A stretch of 64,000 bases of DNA from contig NZ_CP107853.1 in assembly GCF_036013525.1 (NCBI RefSeq), forward strand, positions 11,780,001-11,844,000, in the 5' to 3' direction. The notes beneath the pieces were generated by a model, which was given only the letters and a program-made list of their open reading frames with translations, was not told the DNA's origin and ran no database searches. This stretch comes from Nonomuraea sp. NBC_00507. GTDB taxonomy: Bacteria > Actinomycetota > Actinomycetes > Streptosporangiales > Streptosporangiaceae. Below, in pieces: positions 38,714 to 46,794 of the stretch (position 1 is its first letter; every line of letters starts with the position of its first letter). Position numbers and translations under genes: made by a program.

Positions 38714-39684
38714 GCCACATCCTCCTCCAGGACGAGGGAGGCGAGCGGAGGTCGCTCCGCCACGGCCATGTCCACCAGGTCGGCGTCACCGTCGAGCCCG
38801 AACTGCAGCAACGTGTGCGCCGGGGGCTCCGACGCCATCACGCGGCCCTGACGTTCCAGCCGGGACCAGGCGGTGAGCAGGATCTGCCCGGCCATCCGGC
38901 CGAGCGCGGCCATCGACTGGTGGGTGTGCGTACGGTGGCCCAGGTCCACCTGCGCCATCGCGTCCAGCCCGATGAGCTCGTGCAGGTCGACGAGGAGCCC
39001 CAGCTCCACGCCGTACTCGGTGACGAACGGCACCTGTTCGAGCACCGCGCGCCGAGCGGCGTACTCTCCGCCGAGCGGCTGGCCGAATCCCGCGAGCTCG
39101 GGCCAGAACATGTTGATCAGCGGCCGAGCCACCAGCTCGGTGACGCGGCCGCCGCCGCCCCGCTGGACGATGCCGTCCGCGCCGGTGTACGGCCGCTCGT
39201 AGGTGGCCTTGACGAAGTGGGTGTCGGCGTCCACCAACAGCGGTCCCACCAGGCCGGATATGTAGTGCGCGCCGAAGCTGCGCAGGTCGGCGTCCACGAA
39301 CACGACGAGGTCGCCGCTCGATTCGGCCAGTCCTTTCCACAGTGCTTCGCCCTTGCCCGTCAGCTGGGGCAGCTGCGGGAGCACCTCGTTCTGCGCGACC
39401 ACGCGTGCGCCCGCCTCGCGGGCCCGTTCGGCGGTCGCGTCCGTGGAGTTCGAGTCGACCACGAGGATCTCGTCCACGAGCGGCGTGCGCTCGACGAGGT
39501 CGCGGCGGATGACAGTGACGATGTCGCCGACCGTGCTCTCCTCGTCGCGAGCAGGCAGGACGACGCTCACCGTGGTGGTTCCCTTGGCCAGTATTAAGGC
39601 GTCTACGGGCCACTCGGCTGCGGTGCTCGAGTGGGGGCCGTACCACTCCTGGACCCTGGACAAGGCTCGCACATCTGTTTCCAT
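38710..39684 (-). CDS. gpgS: Glucosyl-3-phosphoglycerate synthase
   Basis: GpgS (EC 2.4.1.266, GT81) transfers glucose from NDP-glucose to 3-phosphoglycerate, the first step to glucosylglycerate and, in mycobacteria, to methylglucose lipopolysaccharides. The 324-residue protein has VSVVLPARDEESTV (39-52), VVDSNSTD, the GKGEALWKGL loop (110-119) that positions the donor, the DAD metal motif (131-133) and GGGRVTELVARPLI, all as in mycobacterial GpgS. No gpgP phosphatase is next to it. It is divergent from a Gfo/Idh gene and precedes a GT4 gene. ATG at 39684. Confidence 0.9.
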   Translation of the reverse strand: METDVRALSRVQEWYGPHSSTAAEWPVDALILAKGTTTVSVVLPARDEESTVGDIVTVIRRDLVERTPLVDEILVVDSNSTDATAERAREAGARVVAQNEVLPQLPQLTGKGEALWKGLAESSGDLVVFVDADLRSFGAHYISGLVGPLLVDADTHFVKATYERPYTGADGIVQRGGGGRVTELVARPLINMFWPELAGFGQPLGGEYAARRAVLEQVPFVTEYGVELGLLVDLHELIGLDAMAQVDLGHRTHTHQSMAALGRMAGQILLTAWSRLERQGRVMASEPPAHTLLQFGLDGDADLVDMAVAERPPLASLVLEEDVA

Positions 39685-39739
39685 GCAGTCAGCCCCGTTC
39701 TCATGCGGTCACGACCTCTGCCCGATCTATACGTCCTTG

Positions 39740-39777
39740 AACATGTTTGTTTGGTCGCGACCGGATGTGGCATATGC
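39740..39777. promoter_or_regulatory. Divergent gpgS/Gfo-Idh promoter region with three palindromes
   Basis: Within 38 bp lie AACATGTT (39740-39747), GGTCGCGACC (39753-39762) and GCATATGC (39770-39777), each a perfect palindrome, inside a 108-bp divergent region. On the minus strand TATAGA near 39726-39731 could be the gpgS -10. The palindromes are candidate binding sites for a shared regulator such as the ROK protein, which is inference. Confidence 0.45.
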
Positions 39778-39792
39778 GAGATTGTGTCCCCA

Positions 39793-40734
39793 ATGACCCG
39801 CGTCGGCATCATAGGTGCCGGAAATGTCGCCGCTCGCCATGCAGACGTCCTGTCCGGATTCCCCGATGTCACGATCGCTGGAGTCGCCGACACGGATCCC
39901 CACAGGGCCGAGGCTCTGGCCTCGAAGCATGGTTCCCCCGCCTATGGCGGCCATGCAGACCTACTCAGTGCCGGCGGTCTGGATGCGGTCTATGTCTGTG
40001 TTCCTCCTTTCGCGCACGGTAACCCGGAACGCGATGTCTTGTCGTGTGATCTCCCTCTCTTTGTAGAAAAACCGCTATCACTAGATCTAGAAACCGCAGA
40101 ATTTATCGCGTCCGAAATAGCGCGGAAATCCCTGCCGTCCGCGGTCGGCCACCACTGGCGCTACCTCGGCATCGTCGAGCAGGCCCACGACCTGCTCGAC
40201 GGCCGCCCCGTACGCCTCGCGCTCGGCCACTGGCTCGACAAGATCCCCCCGGTCGCCTGGTGGCTCAACCGCAGCATGTCCGGCGGCCAGATCATCGAGC
40301 AGGCCGTCCACGTGCTGGACCTGGCCCGGGTTCTGGTGGGCGAGGTCGCGATGGTGCATGCCGTCCCCGAGGACAACACCCATGACGGCGAGGTGGACCG
40401 GGCCACGGCCGCGGTGATGCGCTTCGCCGGCGGCGCGGCCGGCCTGCTGGCCACCTCCTGCCTGCTCACCCAGAAGCACCGCGTGGGGCTGGAGATCTGC
40501 GCCGACGGCATCGCGCTGGAGCTGAGCGAGACGCGGCTGCTGGTCGACGGGCAGCGCGTCATCGAGGACGACGGGCAGGCCAAGACCCGGGTGGACCGGG
40601 AGTTCATCGACGCCGTCCAAGGCAAGGACGCGGACGTGCGCGTGCCGTACCGTGAGGCTCTGCGGACCCATCGCCTGGCGCTGGCGCTCGCCCGGTCCGC
40701 CGCGGAACGGAGGCCGGTGATGCTCGATGAGTAA
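39793..40734 (+). CDS. Gfo/Idh/MocA family oxidoreductase
   Basis: This 313-residue enzyme has the N-terminal Rossmann motif VGIIGAGNVAARHADVL, the VCVPPFAHG strand and the catalytic-domain motif LFVEKPLS with the conserved EKP lysine, then HWRYLG and the active-site His region EQAVHVLDLARVLVG. Family members oxidise or reduce sugars with NAD(P), often at C3 (3-keto sugar pathways). The cluster holds a TIM-barrel isomerase too, the usual companion. ATG at 39793 is close to GTG 39784, both with weak ribosome sites. Codons up to about 40130 are distinctly AT-richer than the rest of the gene. It overlaps the following dehydrogenase gene by eight bases. Confidence 0.88.
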   Translation: MTRVGIIGAGNVAARHADVLSGFPDVTIAGVADTDPHRAEALASKHGSPAYGGHADLLSAGGLDAVYVCVPPFAHGNPERDVLSCDLPLFVEKPLSLDLETAEFIASEIARKSLPSAVGHHWRYLGIVEQAHDLLDGRPVRLALGHWLDKIPPVAWWLNRSMSGGQIIEQAVHVLDLARVLVGEVAMVHAVPEDNTHDGEVDRATAAVMRFAGGAAGLLATSCLLTQKHRVGLEICADGIALELSETRLLVDGQRVIEDDGQAKTRVDREFIDAVQGKDADVRVPYREALRTHRLALALARSAAERRPVMLDE

Positions 40735-41830
40735 AGTGCTCAGCATTGAGGCGCCCGGGGAGGTGGCGCTGGTCGAGGAGAAGCTGTCCGGCATCCACGA
40801 GGGCGGGTTCAGGGTGGCGACCACGCACAGCGGCGTGTCGGCCGGGACCGAGCTGACCTTCGTCAAGGGCACGAACCCCTCCCTGACCTCCACGTGGGAC
40901 CACGCGCTCGGGTTGTTCACCGAGGGCACGCCCTCGGTCGCGTATCCGGTGCGCGGCATCGGCTACATGCAGGTCGGCCTGGTGGTGGAGACCCGTACAC
41001 GGGCCGTGAGCGAGGGCGCGCTGGTGGCGATGTGCTACGGGCACCGCACGGACTATGTGGCGGATCCGATGGAGGACAGGTTCGTCGAGCTGCCCGACGA
41101 CCTCGACCCGCTCCTCGGCATCTACGTCGCCCACATGGGCCCGATCTGCGCCAACGGCCTGCTGCACGCGGCACACGACCTGCACGGCCCCGCGGTGCGG
41201 CACCTGGGCGACGGCGTACGGGGCCGCCGGGTGGTGGTCGTGGGCGCGGGCGTGGTCGGCCTGCTGACCGCCTGCTTCGCCAGGGCCTGCGACGCGGCCG
41301 AGGTCGTGGTCGTGGACGAGACCCCGGCCAGGCTGGCGGTCGCCGAGGCGCTCGGCTCGCACGTGATGGCCGCCGACGACGACCCCGCTGTGGCGCTGAA
41401 GCGCCGCTGGCGGCACGGTCCGGGCGACCGGGGCGCCGACGTGGTGTTCCAGTGCCGCGGCCAGCCCCGGGCCCTGGCGCTCGCCCTGCGGCTGCTGCGG
41501 CCGCAGGGCACGCTGATCGACCTGGCCTTCTACACGCAGGGCGCGCAGGAGGTGCGGCTCGGCGAGGAGTTCCACCACAACGGGCTGACGGTGCGCTGCG
41601 CCCAGATCGGCAGGGTGCCGCGCGGGCTGGCGCACGCCTGGGACAGGGAGCGGCTCTCACACGAGACGATCAACCTGCTCAGGCGGCACGGCGGAGTGCT
41701 ACGCCGGCACCTGATCACTGACGTGGTCGGCTTTCCCGAGGCTCCCCAGTTCCTCACCGATCTCGCCGCCGGCCGCCGCCACACCGTCCAGGCCGTGCTC
41801 TGCGACGACGTCGAGGAGGAGGGCGGCTGA
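40727..41830 (+). CDS. MDR family dehydrogenase (zinc-ligand-poor)
   Basis: The 367-residue medium-chain dehydrogenase-like protein has the Rossmann motif VVVVGAGVVGLLTACFA and VVVVDETPARL in the cofactor domain. In the catalytic domain the usual GxCGTD zinc Cys is replaced in SGVSAGTELTF, and no four-Cys structural zinc lobe is visible, so it is probably a zinc-free or altered-metal MDR enzyme. It shares SGVSAGTELT and GEEFHHN with the minus-strand paralogue at 43804-44832. It probably oxidises a sugar or alcohol of the cluster. The last 132 bp overlap the 3' end of the GH63-type gene on the other strand. Confidence 0.85.
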   Translation: MSKVLSIEAPGEVALVEEKLSGIHEGGFRVATTHSGVSAGTELTFVKGTNPSLTSTWDHALGLFTEGTPSVAYPVRGIGYMQVGLVVETRTRAVSEGALVAMCYGHRTDYVADPMEDRFVELPDDLDPLLGIYVAHMGPICANGLLHAAHDLHGPAVRHLGDGVRGRRVVVVGAGVVGLLTACFARACDAAEVVVVDETPARLAVAEALGSHVMAADDDPAVALKRRWRHGPGDRGADVVFQCRGQPRALALALRLLRPQGTLIDLAFYTQGAQEVRLGEEFHHNGLTVRCAQIGRVPRGLAHAWDRERLSHETINLLRRHGGVLRRHLITDVVGFPEAPQFLTDLAAGRRHTVQAVLCDDVEEEGG

Positions 41831-43015
41831 CCAGCTGAAGTCGTGGCAGCCGTGGCCGCGCAGGGTGAACGGGTCGAAGTACTCGCGGAAGCCGGAGCGC
41901 GCCACCATGGTGATCATTCCGTCGGCGAGCGGGCCGGCCAGGTCGGGGCGGCGGTCCTTGAGCCCCTGCCAGACCAGCCAGCAGAGGTTGATCCAGCTCG
42001 GGCCCCGCCAGTAGCGGACCGGGTCGAACTCCGGCGCCGACGGCGAGAAGCTGGGCAGCACTCCGTCCTTCAAGGCGAAGCGGTCCAGCGCGGTCGCGAT
42101 CAGCGTGTCGGCGATCTCGCCCGGCAGTCCGGACAGCATGAGCGGCGTCAGCCCGGCGGCGCTGGCCGAGTGGATGAGGTGTCCGGTGTTCACGTCGCGG
42201 GGCTGGAAGAGCTCGCCGCCGTAGAGGTGCTCGATCATGGCCGCGGTGATGGCCTCCGCCTCGCGCTCGTGCGGCTCGGGGTCCAGGCCGCACACCTCGG
42301 CGATCTTGGCGAGCGTCTGCTCGGCCACGCCGTACGCGGTGTTGAACAGCGGGTCCTCGATGTGGAACGCGCCAGGCCGGCGGTAGCCGGAGTCGCGGTA
42401 GGCCTTGGCGAGGGCGACATAGCGCTCGTAGTCGCGGTCGGTCGGCCGCTCCTCGGCGCTGACGGTGTCGATGTCCCTGCGGACGAACCCGGTGGGGCGG
42501 TCCTGCACACCCTGGAGCGGCACGTCCCAGGCCGGGCTGTTGTCCATGCCCGACTCCCAGGGATGCACGATCGAGATCAGGCCCTCGGGCGAGCGCCTGG
42601 CCGTCCGCAGGAAGTCCTGCTGGGCCACCAGCCGCGGGTAGATCCGGCGCAGGAAGGCCGGGTCCGGCTCGGCCAGGTGCGTTTTCCACGCGGCCAGCGC
42701 GTGGACCGGCGGCTGAATGATGCCGGAGGTCGCGGTCCCTGACGGCGCGCGGGTCTGCCAGAAGTCGGGGCCCGGGAAGTAGGCCCCGTCGGGCACCTTC
42801 GGGTTGAAGACGATGTGCGGCACCCGCCCGTCACGCCACTGGGCGCCGAACAGGCTCAGCAGCTCCGACCTGGCCCTCCTCGGGGCCCAGTGGGCATGGC
42901 CGATCGCGATGAAGGCCGAGTCCCAGCTCCACTGATGGGGGTAGAGCCGGCGGGAGGGAACCGAGTAGCTGCCATCCCAGTTCGCCACCAGGACACGTAT
43001 CGCCTCGCGCAGCAT
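41699..43015 (-). CDS. GH63-type glucosylglycerate/mannosylglycerate hydrolase-like enzyme
   Basis: The 438-residue protein resembles bacterial GH63 hydrolases of the glucosylglycerate (GgH) and mannosylglycerate (MgH) group: LYPHQWSWDSAF (24-35), AQWRDGRVPHIVFNP, TSGIIQPPVHALAAW, HPWESGMDNSPAWD, FDPVRYWRGPSWINLCWL and REYFDPFTLRGHG occur in the same order. Such enzymes release glycerate from glycosylglycerates, and gpgS lies in the neighbouring operon, which supports the assignment; trehalose or another glucoside is the alternative. The (alpha/alpha)6 barrel is complete by about residue 405; the last 30 residues are encoded opposite the dehydrogenase gene. The ATG overlaps the isomerase stop by one base. 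Confidence 0.85.
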   Translation of the reverse strand: MLREAIRVLVANWDGSYSVPSRRLYPHQWSWDSAFIAIGHAHWAPRRARSELLSLFGAQWRDGRVPHIVFNPKVPDGAYFPGPDFWQTRAPSGTATSGIIQPPVHALAAWKTHLAEPDPAFLRRIYPRLVAQQDFLRTARRSPEGLISIVHPWESGMDNSPAWDVPLQGVQDRPTGFVRRDIDTVSAEERPTDRDYERYVALAKAYRDSGYRRPGAFHIEDPLFNTAYGVAEQTLAKIAEVCGLDPEPHEREAEAITAAMIEHLYGGELFQPRDVNTGHLIHSASAAGLTPLMLSGLPGEIADTLIATALDRFALKDGVLPSFSPSAPEFDPVRYWRGPSWINLCWLVWQGLKDRRPDLAGPLADGMITMVARSGFREYFDPFTLRGHGCHDFSWSAALLLDVVAEHGLDGVAAAGGEIGEELGSLGKADHVSDQVPA

Positions 43016-43800
43016 CAGAGGAACTTCCTGACGAAGGCCGCGGTCTCCGGCAGGACGATCTCCGGCTCGCCGCGCAGGCGGCATTCGAGCGCCAGGTAGC
43101 CGTCGTAGCCGAAGGCGTCGAGCGTGGCGAGCTGCGCGCCCCAGTCGAGGTGACCGGTGCCCGGCTGGTTCCTGTTGGACTCGCTGATCTGCATGTGCGC
43201 GAGGTAGGGGGCGGCCTCGGCCAGCGCGCGGCAGGGGTCGTCCTCCTCGATGTTCATGTGGTAGGTGTCGCCGACGACCCTGATCGAGTCCATGGCGCAG
43301 TAGGAGACCGCGTCGGCCAGCGTGTTGACCATGTGGTTCTCGTACCGGTTGAGCGGCTCCAGCATGATCAGCACGCCGTTGCGCTGTGCGTGCTCGCCCA
43401 GGATGCCCAGCGCCTCGGCCAGCACCTCGCGGTCCTCCTCGGGACTGCGCGGCGGCACGAACGGCGGCAGCCGCAGGGAGAACTGCCCCCACGAGGCCGG
43501 CGTCATGACGCCGATGCCGCCGAGCTCAGCAATCACCGTGAGCTGGGAGCGCAGCTGCTGGATGGCGTCCTTGCGCTTGGCCGGGTCGAAGTCGCCGATG
43601 AAGTGCGGCATGTCCACGCAGACCGTCGGCATGACGACGCCGTCGGCCAGGGCCCGCTTGAGCTCGGTGAGCCGGCCCGCGAAGTGGAAATCCCCCTTAC
43701 CGCGCAGCTCGATGGCGTCGAACCCGGCGTCAACCGCGAACGCGAACTTCTCCTGCAGCGTGCGGCCGGGCAGAAGCTGCTCCTGTACGGCGAGCTTCAC
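43015..43800 (-). CDS. Sugar isomerase/epimerase-like TIM barrel protein
   Basis: The 261-residue AP-endonuclease-2-type TIM barrel has the metal and acid/base ligands of sugar isomerases: E148 in LEPLNRYE, D178 and H181 in GDTYHMN, H202 in LAHMQISES and E239 in LALECRL. D-tagatose 3-epimerase/hydroxypyruvate-isomerase-like enzymes act on free or glycosidic keto sugars, and they often accompany Gfo/Idh oxidoreductases that make 3-keto glycosides. The exact reaction is unknown. GTG start with GAGGAGTG upstream. It lies three bases downstream of the MDR gene stop and is coupled to the GH63 gene. Confidence 0.85.
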   Translation of the reverse strand: MKLAVQEQLLPGRTLQEKFAFAVDAGFDAIELRGKGDFHFAGRLTELKRALADGVVMPTVCVDMPHFIGDFDPAKRKDAIQQLRSQLTVIAELGGIGVMTPASWGQFSLRLPPFVPPRSPEEDREVLAEALGILGEHAQRNGVLIMLEPLNRYENHMVNTLADAVSYCAMDSIRVVGDTYHMNIEEDDPCRALAEAAPYLAHMQISESNRNQPGTGHLDWGAQLATLDAFGYDGYLALECRLRGEPEIVLPETAAFVRKFL

Positions 43801-43803
43801 TGT

Positions 43804-44832
43804 TCACTCCTCGAATTGGAAGACGAGCTGGAGCACTTCGGACTGATGCTTGTCGATCAGGTCGAAAGCCTCGGCGGCCCGATCGACGGGCACGACGTGG
43901 CTGATGAGCTCGGTGACGTCGGCCTCGCCCCGGTGCACGAGCTCCATGAACGTGAGCTGCAGGCGCTCGACGTCCCACCGGTGCGCCAGCCACGAGGCGA
44001 CCCCACCGATCTGGGAGGCGACGAGCTGGACCTGGTTGTGGTGGAACTCCTCGCCGAGCCGCAACCCGATGCCGTCGCCCTGGTAGAACCCGGCGGCCAC
44101 GACCCGTCCGCCCTTGCGCACGGTCCTGATGGCCTCGTGCAGGCCGAGGTGGCTGCCGCTCAGCTCGATGACGGTGTCGGCGCCCTCCACGCGCTTGCGC
44201 ATGAACTCGGCGACCGAGCCCGAGGCGACGTCGAACGTCTCGGCCGCGCCGAACTTCCTGGCCAGCTCGAGCCGGTCGGGGATGGCGTCGGCGGCGACCA
44301 CCCTGGCGCCGCTGAGCACGGCCAGGCGAGTGGCGAGCAGCCCGATGACGCCCTGGCCGAAGATCGCGATCTGGTCACCCAGGTGCACGTCGGCGGCGTG
44401 CACCGCGTTGAGTGCGATGGCGCCCACGCGGGCGAAGACGCCGGTCAGCGGGTCGGCGCCGGGCGGCAGCACGTGGCCGACCAGCTTCTCCGCCGGCACG
44501 ACGGCCTCGGCACGGTGGCCCCAGATGCCCCACACGAGAGCGCCGACAGGGGGATCGGCGACATCGGGCGCCGCCTCCACCACCTCGCCGACCTCCTGGT
44601 ATCCCCAGCCGCTCAGCGGGTAGGCATGGGTCTGACCCTCGACGAACAGCCGGCGCTCGGTGTCCCACTTGCGGCTGAGATAAGGGTTCGTCCCGCGATA
44701 GGCGGTGAGTTCCGTGCCTGCCGAGACTCCGGAGTAGAGCGTTCTCACGCGTACGGAGCCCGGAACGAGATCGGCGGGCGACTCCAGGCCGACGCGGACT
44801 TGGCCTGGCTCTTCAAAGGTGATGACGCGCAT
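43804..44832 (-). CDS. MDR family dehydrogenase, paralogue of the 40.7-kb gene
   Basis: The 342-residue protein has GQGVIGLLATRLAVLSG as the Rossmann loop and VVAADAIPDRLELA after it. As in its paralogue at 40727-41830, the zinc Cys is absent (SGVSAGTELTAYRG) and GEEFHHNQ is shared. The TGRV-type cofactor preference cannot be read from sequence. It is the first gene of the operon MDR-isomerase-GH63 and should oxidise the same kind of sugar or glycerate glycoside as its relatives in this block. ATG at 44832, with TGGGGA just upstream; the ATG at 44859 is less likely. Confidence 0.85.
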   Translation of the reverse strand: MRVITFEEPGQVRVGLESPADLVPGSVRVRTLYSGVSAGTELTAYRGTNPYLSRKWDTERRLFVEGQTHAYPLSGWGYQEVGEVVEAAPDVADPPVGALVWGIWGHRAEAVVPAEKLVGHVLPPGADPLTGVFARVGAIALNAVHAADVHLGDQIAIFGQGVIGLLATRLAVLSGARVVAADAIPDRLELARKFGAAETFDVASGSVAEFMRKRVEGADTVIELSGSHLGLHEAIRTVRKGGRVVAAGFYQGDGIGLRLGEEFHHNQVQLVASQIGGVASWLAHRWDVERLQLTFMELVHRGEADVTELISHVVPVDRAAEAFDLIDKHQSEVLQLVFQFEE

Positions 44833-45420
44833 TCCCCAACACTTACGCTTAATGATCAATCAAAAGACAAAGCTTTATTGCTTGTTTGCACACGATACTT
44901 GCGCCCGTAACACACTTAAGTCTACGTCTTCCCCCGGAGGCTGCTGTTGCAATTGGGGTTTCTGACCGCGTGTCTTGTGGAAAGTGACCTTACCGGCGTC
45001 GCTGGAGTGGGCCGTTCAGCAGGGCTTCGAGGCAGCGGAAGTGGCTGGTCGCCTCACTTCGGATGACGGACGTCACATTCAGGTAGATCGTTTTGACCGA
45101 GGCTGAATGTGCTCTAATCCAGGGCATCTTCGCCGAAACCAGACCAGCGCTTTTCTCGATCGCATCCTACGAGAAGTACCGACATGACCAGGAAGGTCCG
45201 GGCGTGGAGATCGTCATTGAGAACCGCCCGATGAAGAGCTGGCACCCCGATGGCCGCGACCGTACATTTCCGGACATAACCCACCTCTGACCACGGACAC
45301 CACACCGTGTGGAGCGGAGGCACGGAGAGGGTACAGACCGGTCTCGGTATCGCCTCCCGCACGTTGCGCCATCTGATCCCGGGGTAAGGGCGGGCATATC
45401 CCCAACCAGAGGAGCGCGCC
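44833..45420. promoter_or_regulatory. 588-bp divergent region between the MDR operon and the ABC importer
   Basis: The first 100 bp (44840-44910) are the most AT-rich stretch of the block and include AAAGCTTT (44869-44876), so they probably carry the MDR operon promoter. The middle holds a possible frameshifted small gene (44984-45290). The last part has the palindrome AGACCGGTCT (45335-45344) and a GAGGAG ribosome site before the binding-protein gene at 45421. AGACCGGTCT is a candidate operator for the ROK regulator encoded downstream; the assignment is inference. Confidence 0.5.
44984..45290 (+). pseudogene. Possible frameshifted small gene
   Basis: A GTG-started frame (44984-45106) encodes about 40 residues beginning MTLPASLEWAVQQGFEAAEV and a second frame (45093-45290) encodes 65 residues ending WHPDGRDRTFPDITHL. 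They overlap at a TTTT run (45091-45094). Deleting one T would join them into a single 101-residue protein reading on smoothly from QVDR to LTEAECALIQ, so an inactivating frameshift, a +1 programmed shift or a sequencing slip are all possible. The region uses AT-rich codons unlike its neighbours. I recognise no family. Confidence 0.35.
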
Positions 45421-46794
45421 ATGCCGAAGAAGGTAACCGCCGTCCTCTCCGTCGCACTGCTGACGGCCGCCACTCTGACGGCCTGCGGTGACGGCGGCGG
45501 CGAGCAGCCGACCGCAGCCAACAAGATCACGGTCTGGACCGAGGAGAACCTCGAGGACCGGATGGCCGTGCAGAAGCAGATCGTCACCGAGTTCACCCAG
45601 AAGACCGGCGTCCAGGTGGAGCTGGTCGCCATGGCCGAGGACCAGTTCAGCCAGGCGATCACGGCCGCCGCCGCCGCGGATGACCTGCCCGACGTGATCG
45701 GCGCGCTGCCCCTGTCCGCAGTCCGCGAGCTCGAGACCAACGAGCTGCTCGACACCGAGACGCCGGGCAGGGTCGTGGACCAGCTCGGCAGGGACTCCTT
45801 CTCCCCGCGGGCCCTGGAGCTCAACACCTCAGGAGGCCAGTTGCTCGCAGTGCCCAGCGACGGGTGGGCGCAGCTGATCCTCTACCGCAAGGACTTGTTC
45901 GACAAGGCCGGGCTGCAGCCGCCGGACACGTACGAGGCGCTGCAGGCGGCGGCTCAGAAGCTCAACACGGGCGGGGTCGCGGGCATCACGCTGGCGATCG
46001 CGCCGAAGGACTCGTTCACCGCGCAGAGCTTCGAGCACGTGGCGCAGGCGAACGGGTGCCAGCTGGTCGACAATTCCGGAAATGTCGCCCTGGACTCGCC
46101 GGCGTGCGTCCGGGCCTTCGAGTTCTACTCGAACCTGGCCAAGAACTACTCGGTCAAGGGCAAGCAGGACGTCGACACCACCCGGGCCACGTACTTCTCG
46201 GGCAAGGCGGCCATGATGATCTGGTCGTCGTTCATCCTGGACGAGATGGCGGGGCTGCGGAAGGACGCGCTGCCGAGCTGCCAGGAGTGCCGCGAGGACC
46301 CCGAGTGGCTGGCCAAGAACACTGGCGTGGTGACGGCGCTGAAGGGACCGGACGGGAGCGCACCCGCCCAGTACGGCGAGATCGTCTCGTGGGCGATCAC
46401 CCGTGACGCGGCCAAGGACCCGGCGTCCAAGTTCGTCGCGTACATGATGAACGAGGGTTACGAGCGCTGGATCGGCATGGCGCCCGAGGGCAAGTTCCCC
46501 ACCCGGACCACCTTCGCCGAGCAGTGGAACAAGCTGCCCGCCGGGGTCGACTCCAAGAAGCCGCTGGCCGACATCTACCCGGCCGACGTGCTGGAGTCCC
46601 TGCGCAAGAGCCCGGACACGTTCGCCCGCTGGGGCATCTCGCAGGGGCAGGGCAAGCTGGTCGGCGCCACCATGGGCGAGCTGCCGGTGCCCAAGGCGCT
46701 GAGCGGGGTCGTCGACGGATCTCTCACCCCCCAGGCCGCGGCCGCCCAGGCCAAGGCGGACGTGGAGACGATCAAGCGCGGGATCCGGCAGTGA
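45421..46794 (+). CDS. Sugar ABC transporter substrate-binding lipoprotein
   Basis: This 457-residue precursor has a signal peptide ending LTAC (lipidated C22) and a MalE-type domain (ITVWTEENLEDRMAVQ, then LYRKDLFDKAGLQPPDTYEA, later AAMMIWSSFILDEM). The two Cys in PSCQECRED around 285 are unusual and may form a disulfide outside the cell. It is followed by two permeases and a ROK regulator. The ligand is unknown; the adjacent gpgS, GH63 and dehydrogenase genes suggest a glycerate glycoside or breakdown sugar. ATG has GAGGAG upstream. No ATPase is encoded here. Confidence 0.9.
   Translation: MPKKVTAVLSVALLTAATLTACGDGGGEQPTAANKITVWTEENLEDRMAVQKQIVTEFTQKTGVQVELVAMAEDQFSQAITAAAAADDLPDVIGALPLSAVRELETNELLDTETPGRVVDQLGRDSFSPRALELNTSGGQLLAVPSDGWAQLILYRKDLFDKAGLQPPDTYEALQAAAQKLNTGGVAGITLAIAPKDSFTAQSFEHVAQANGCQLVDNSGNVALDSPACVRAFEFYSNLAKNYSVKGKQDVDTTRATYFSGKAAMMIWSSFILDEMAGLRKDALPSCQECREDPEWLAKNTGVVTALKGPDGSAPAQYGEIVSWAITRDAAKDPASKFVAYMMNEGYERWIGMAPEGKFPTRTTFAEQWNKLPAGVDSKKPLADIYPADVLESLRKSPDTFARWGISQGQGKLVGATMGELPVPKALSGVVDGSLTPQAAAAQAKADVETIKRGIRQ

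Noticed and set aside
45093..45290. Independent 65-residue gene
   Set aside because: Its start is a TTG inside another frame and it joins naturally to the upstream frame after one base change, so it is better treated as part of a broken gene.
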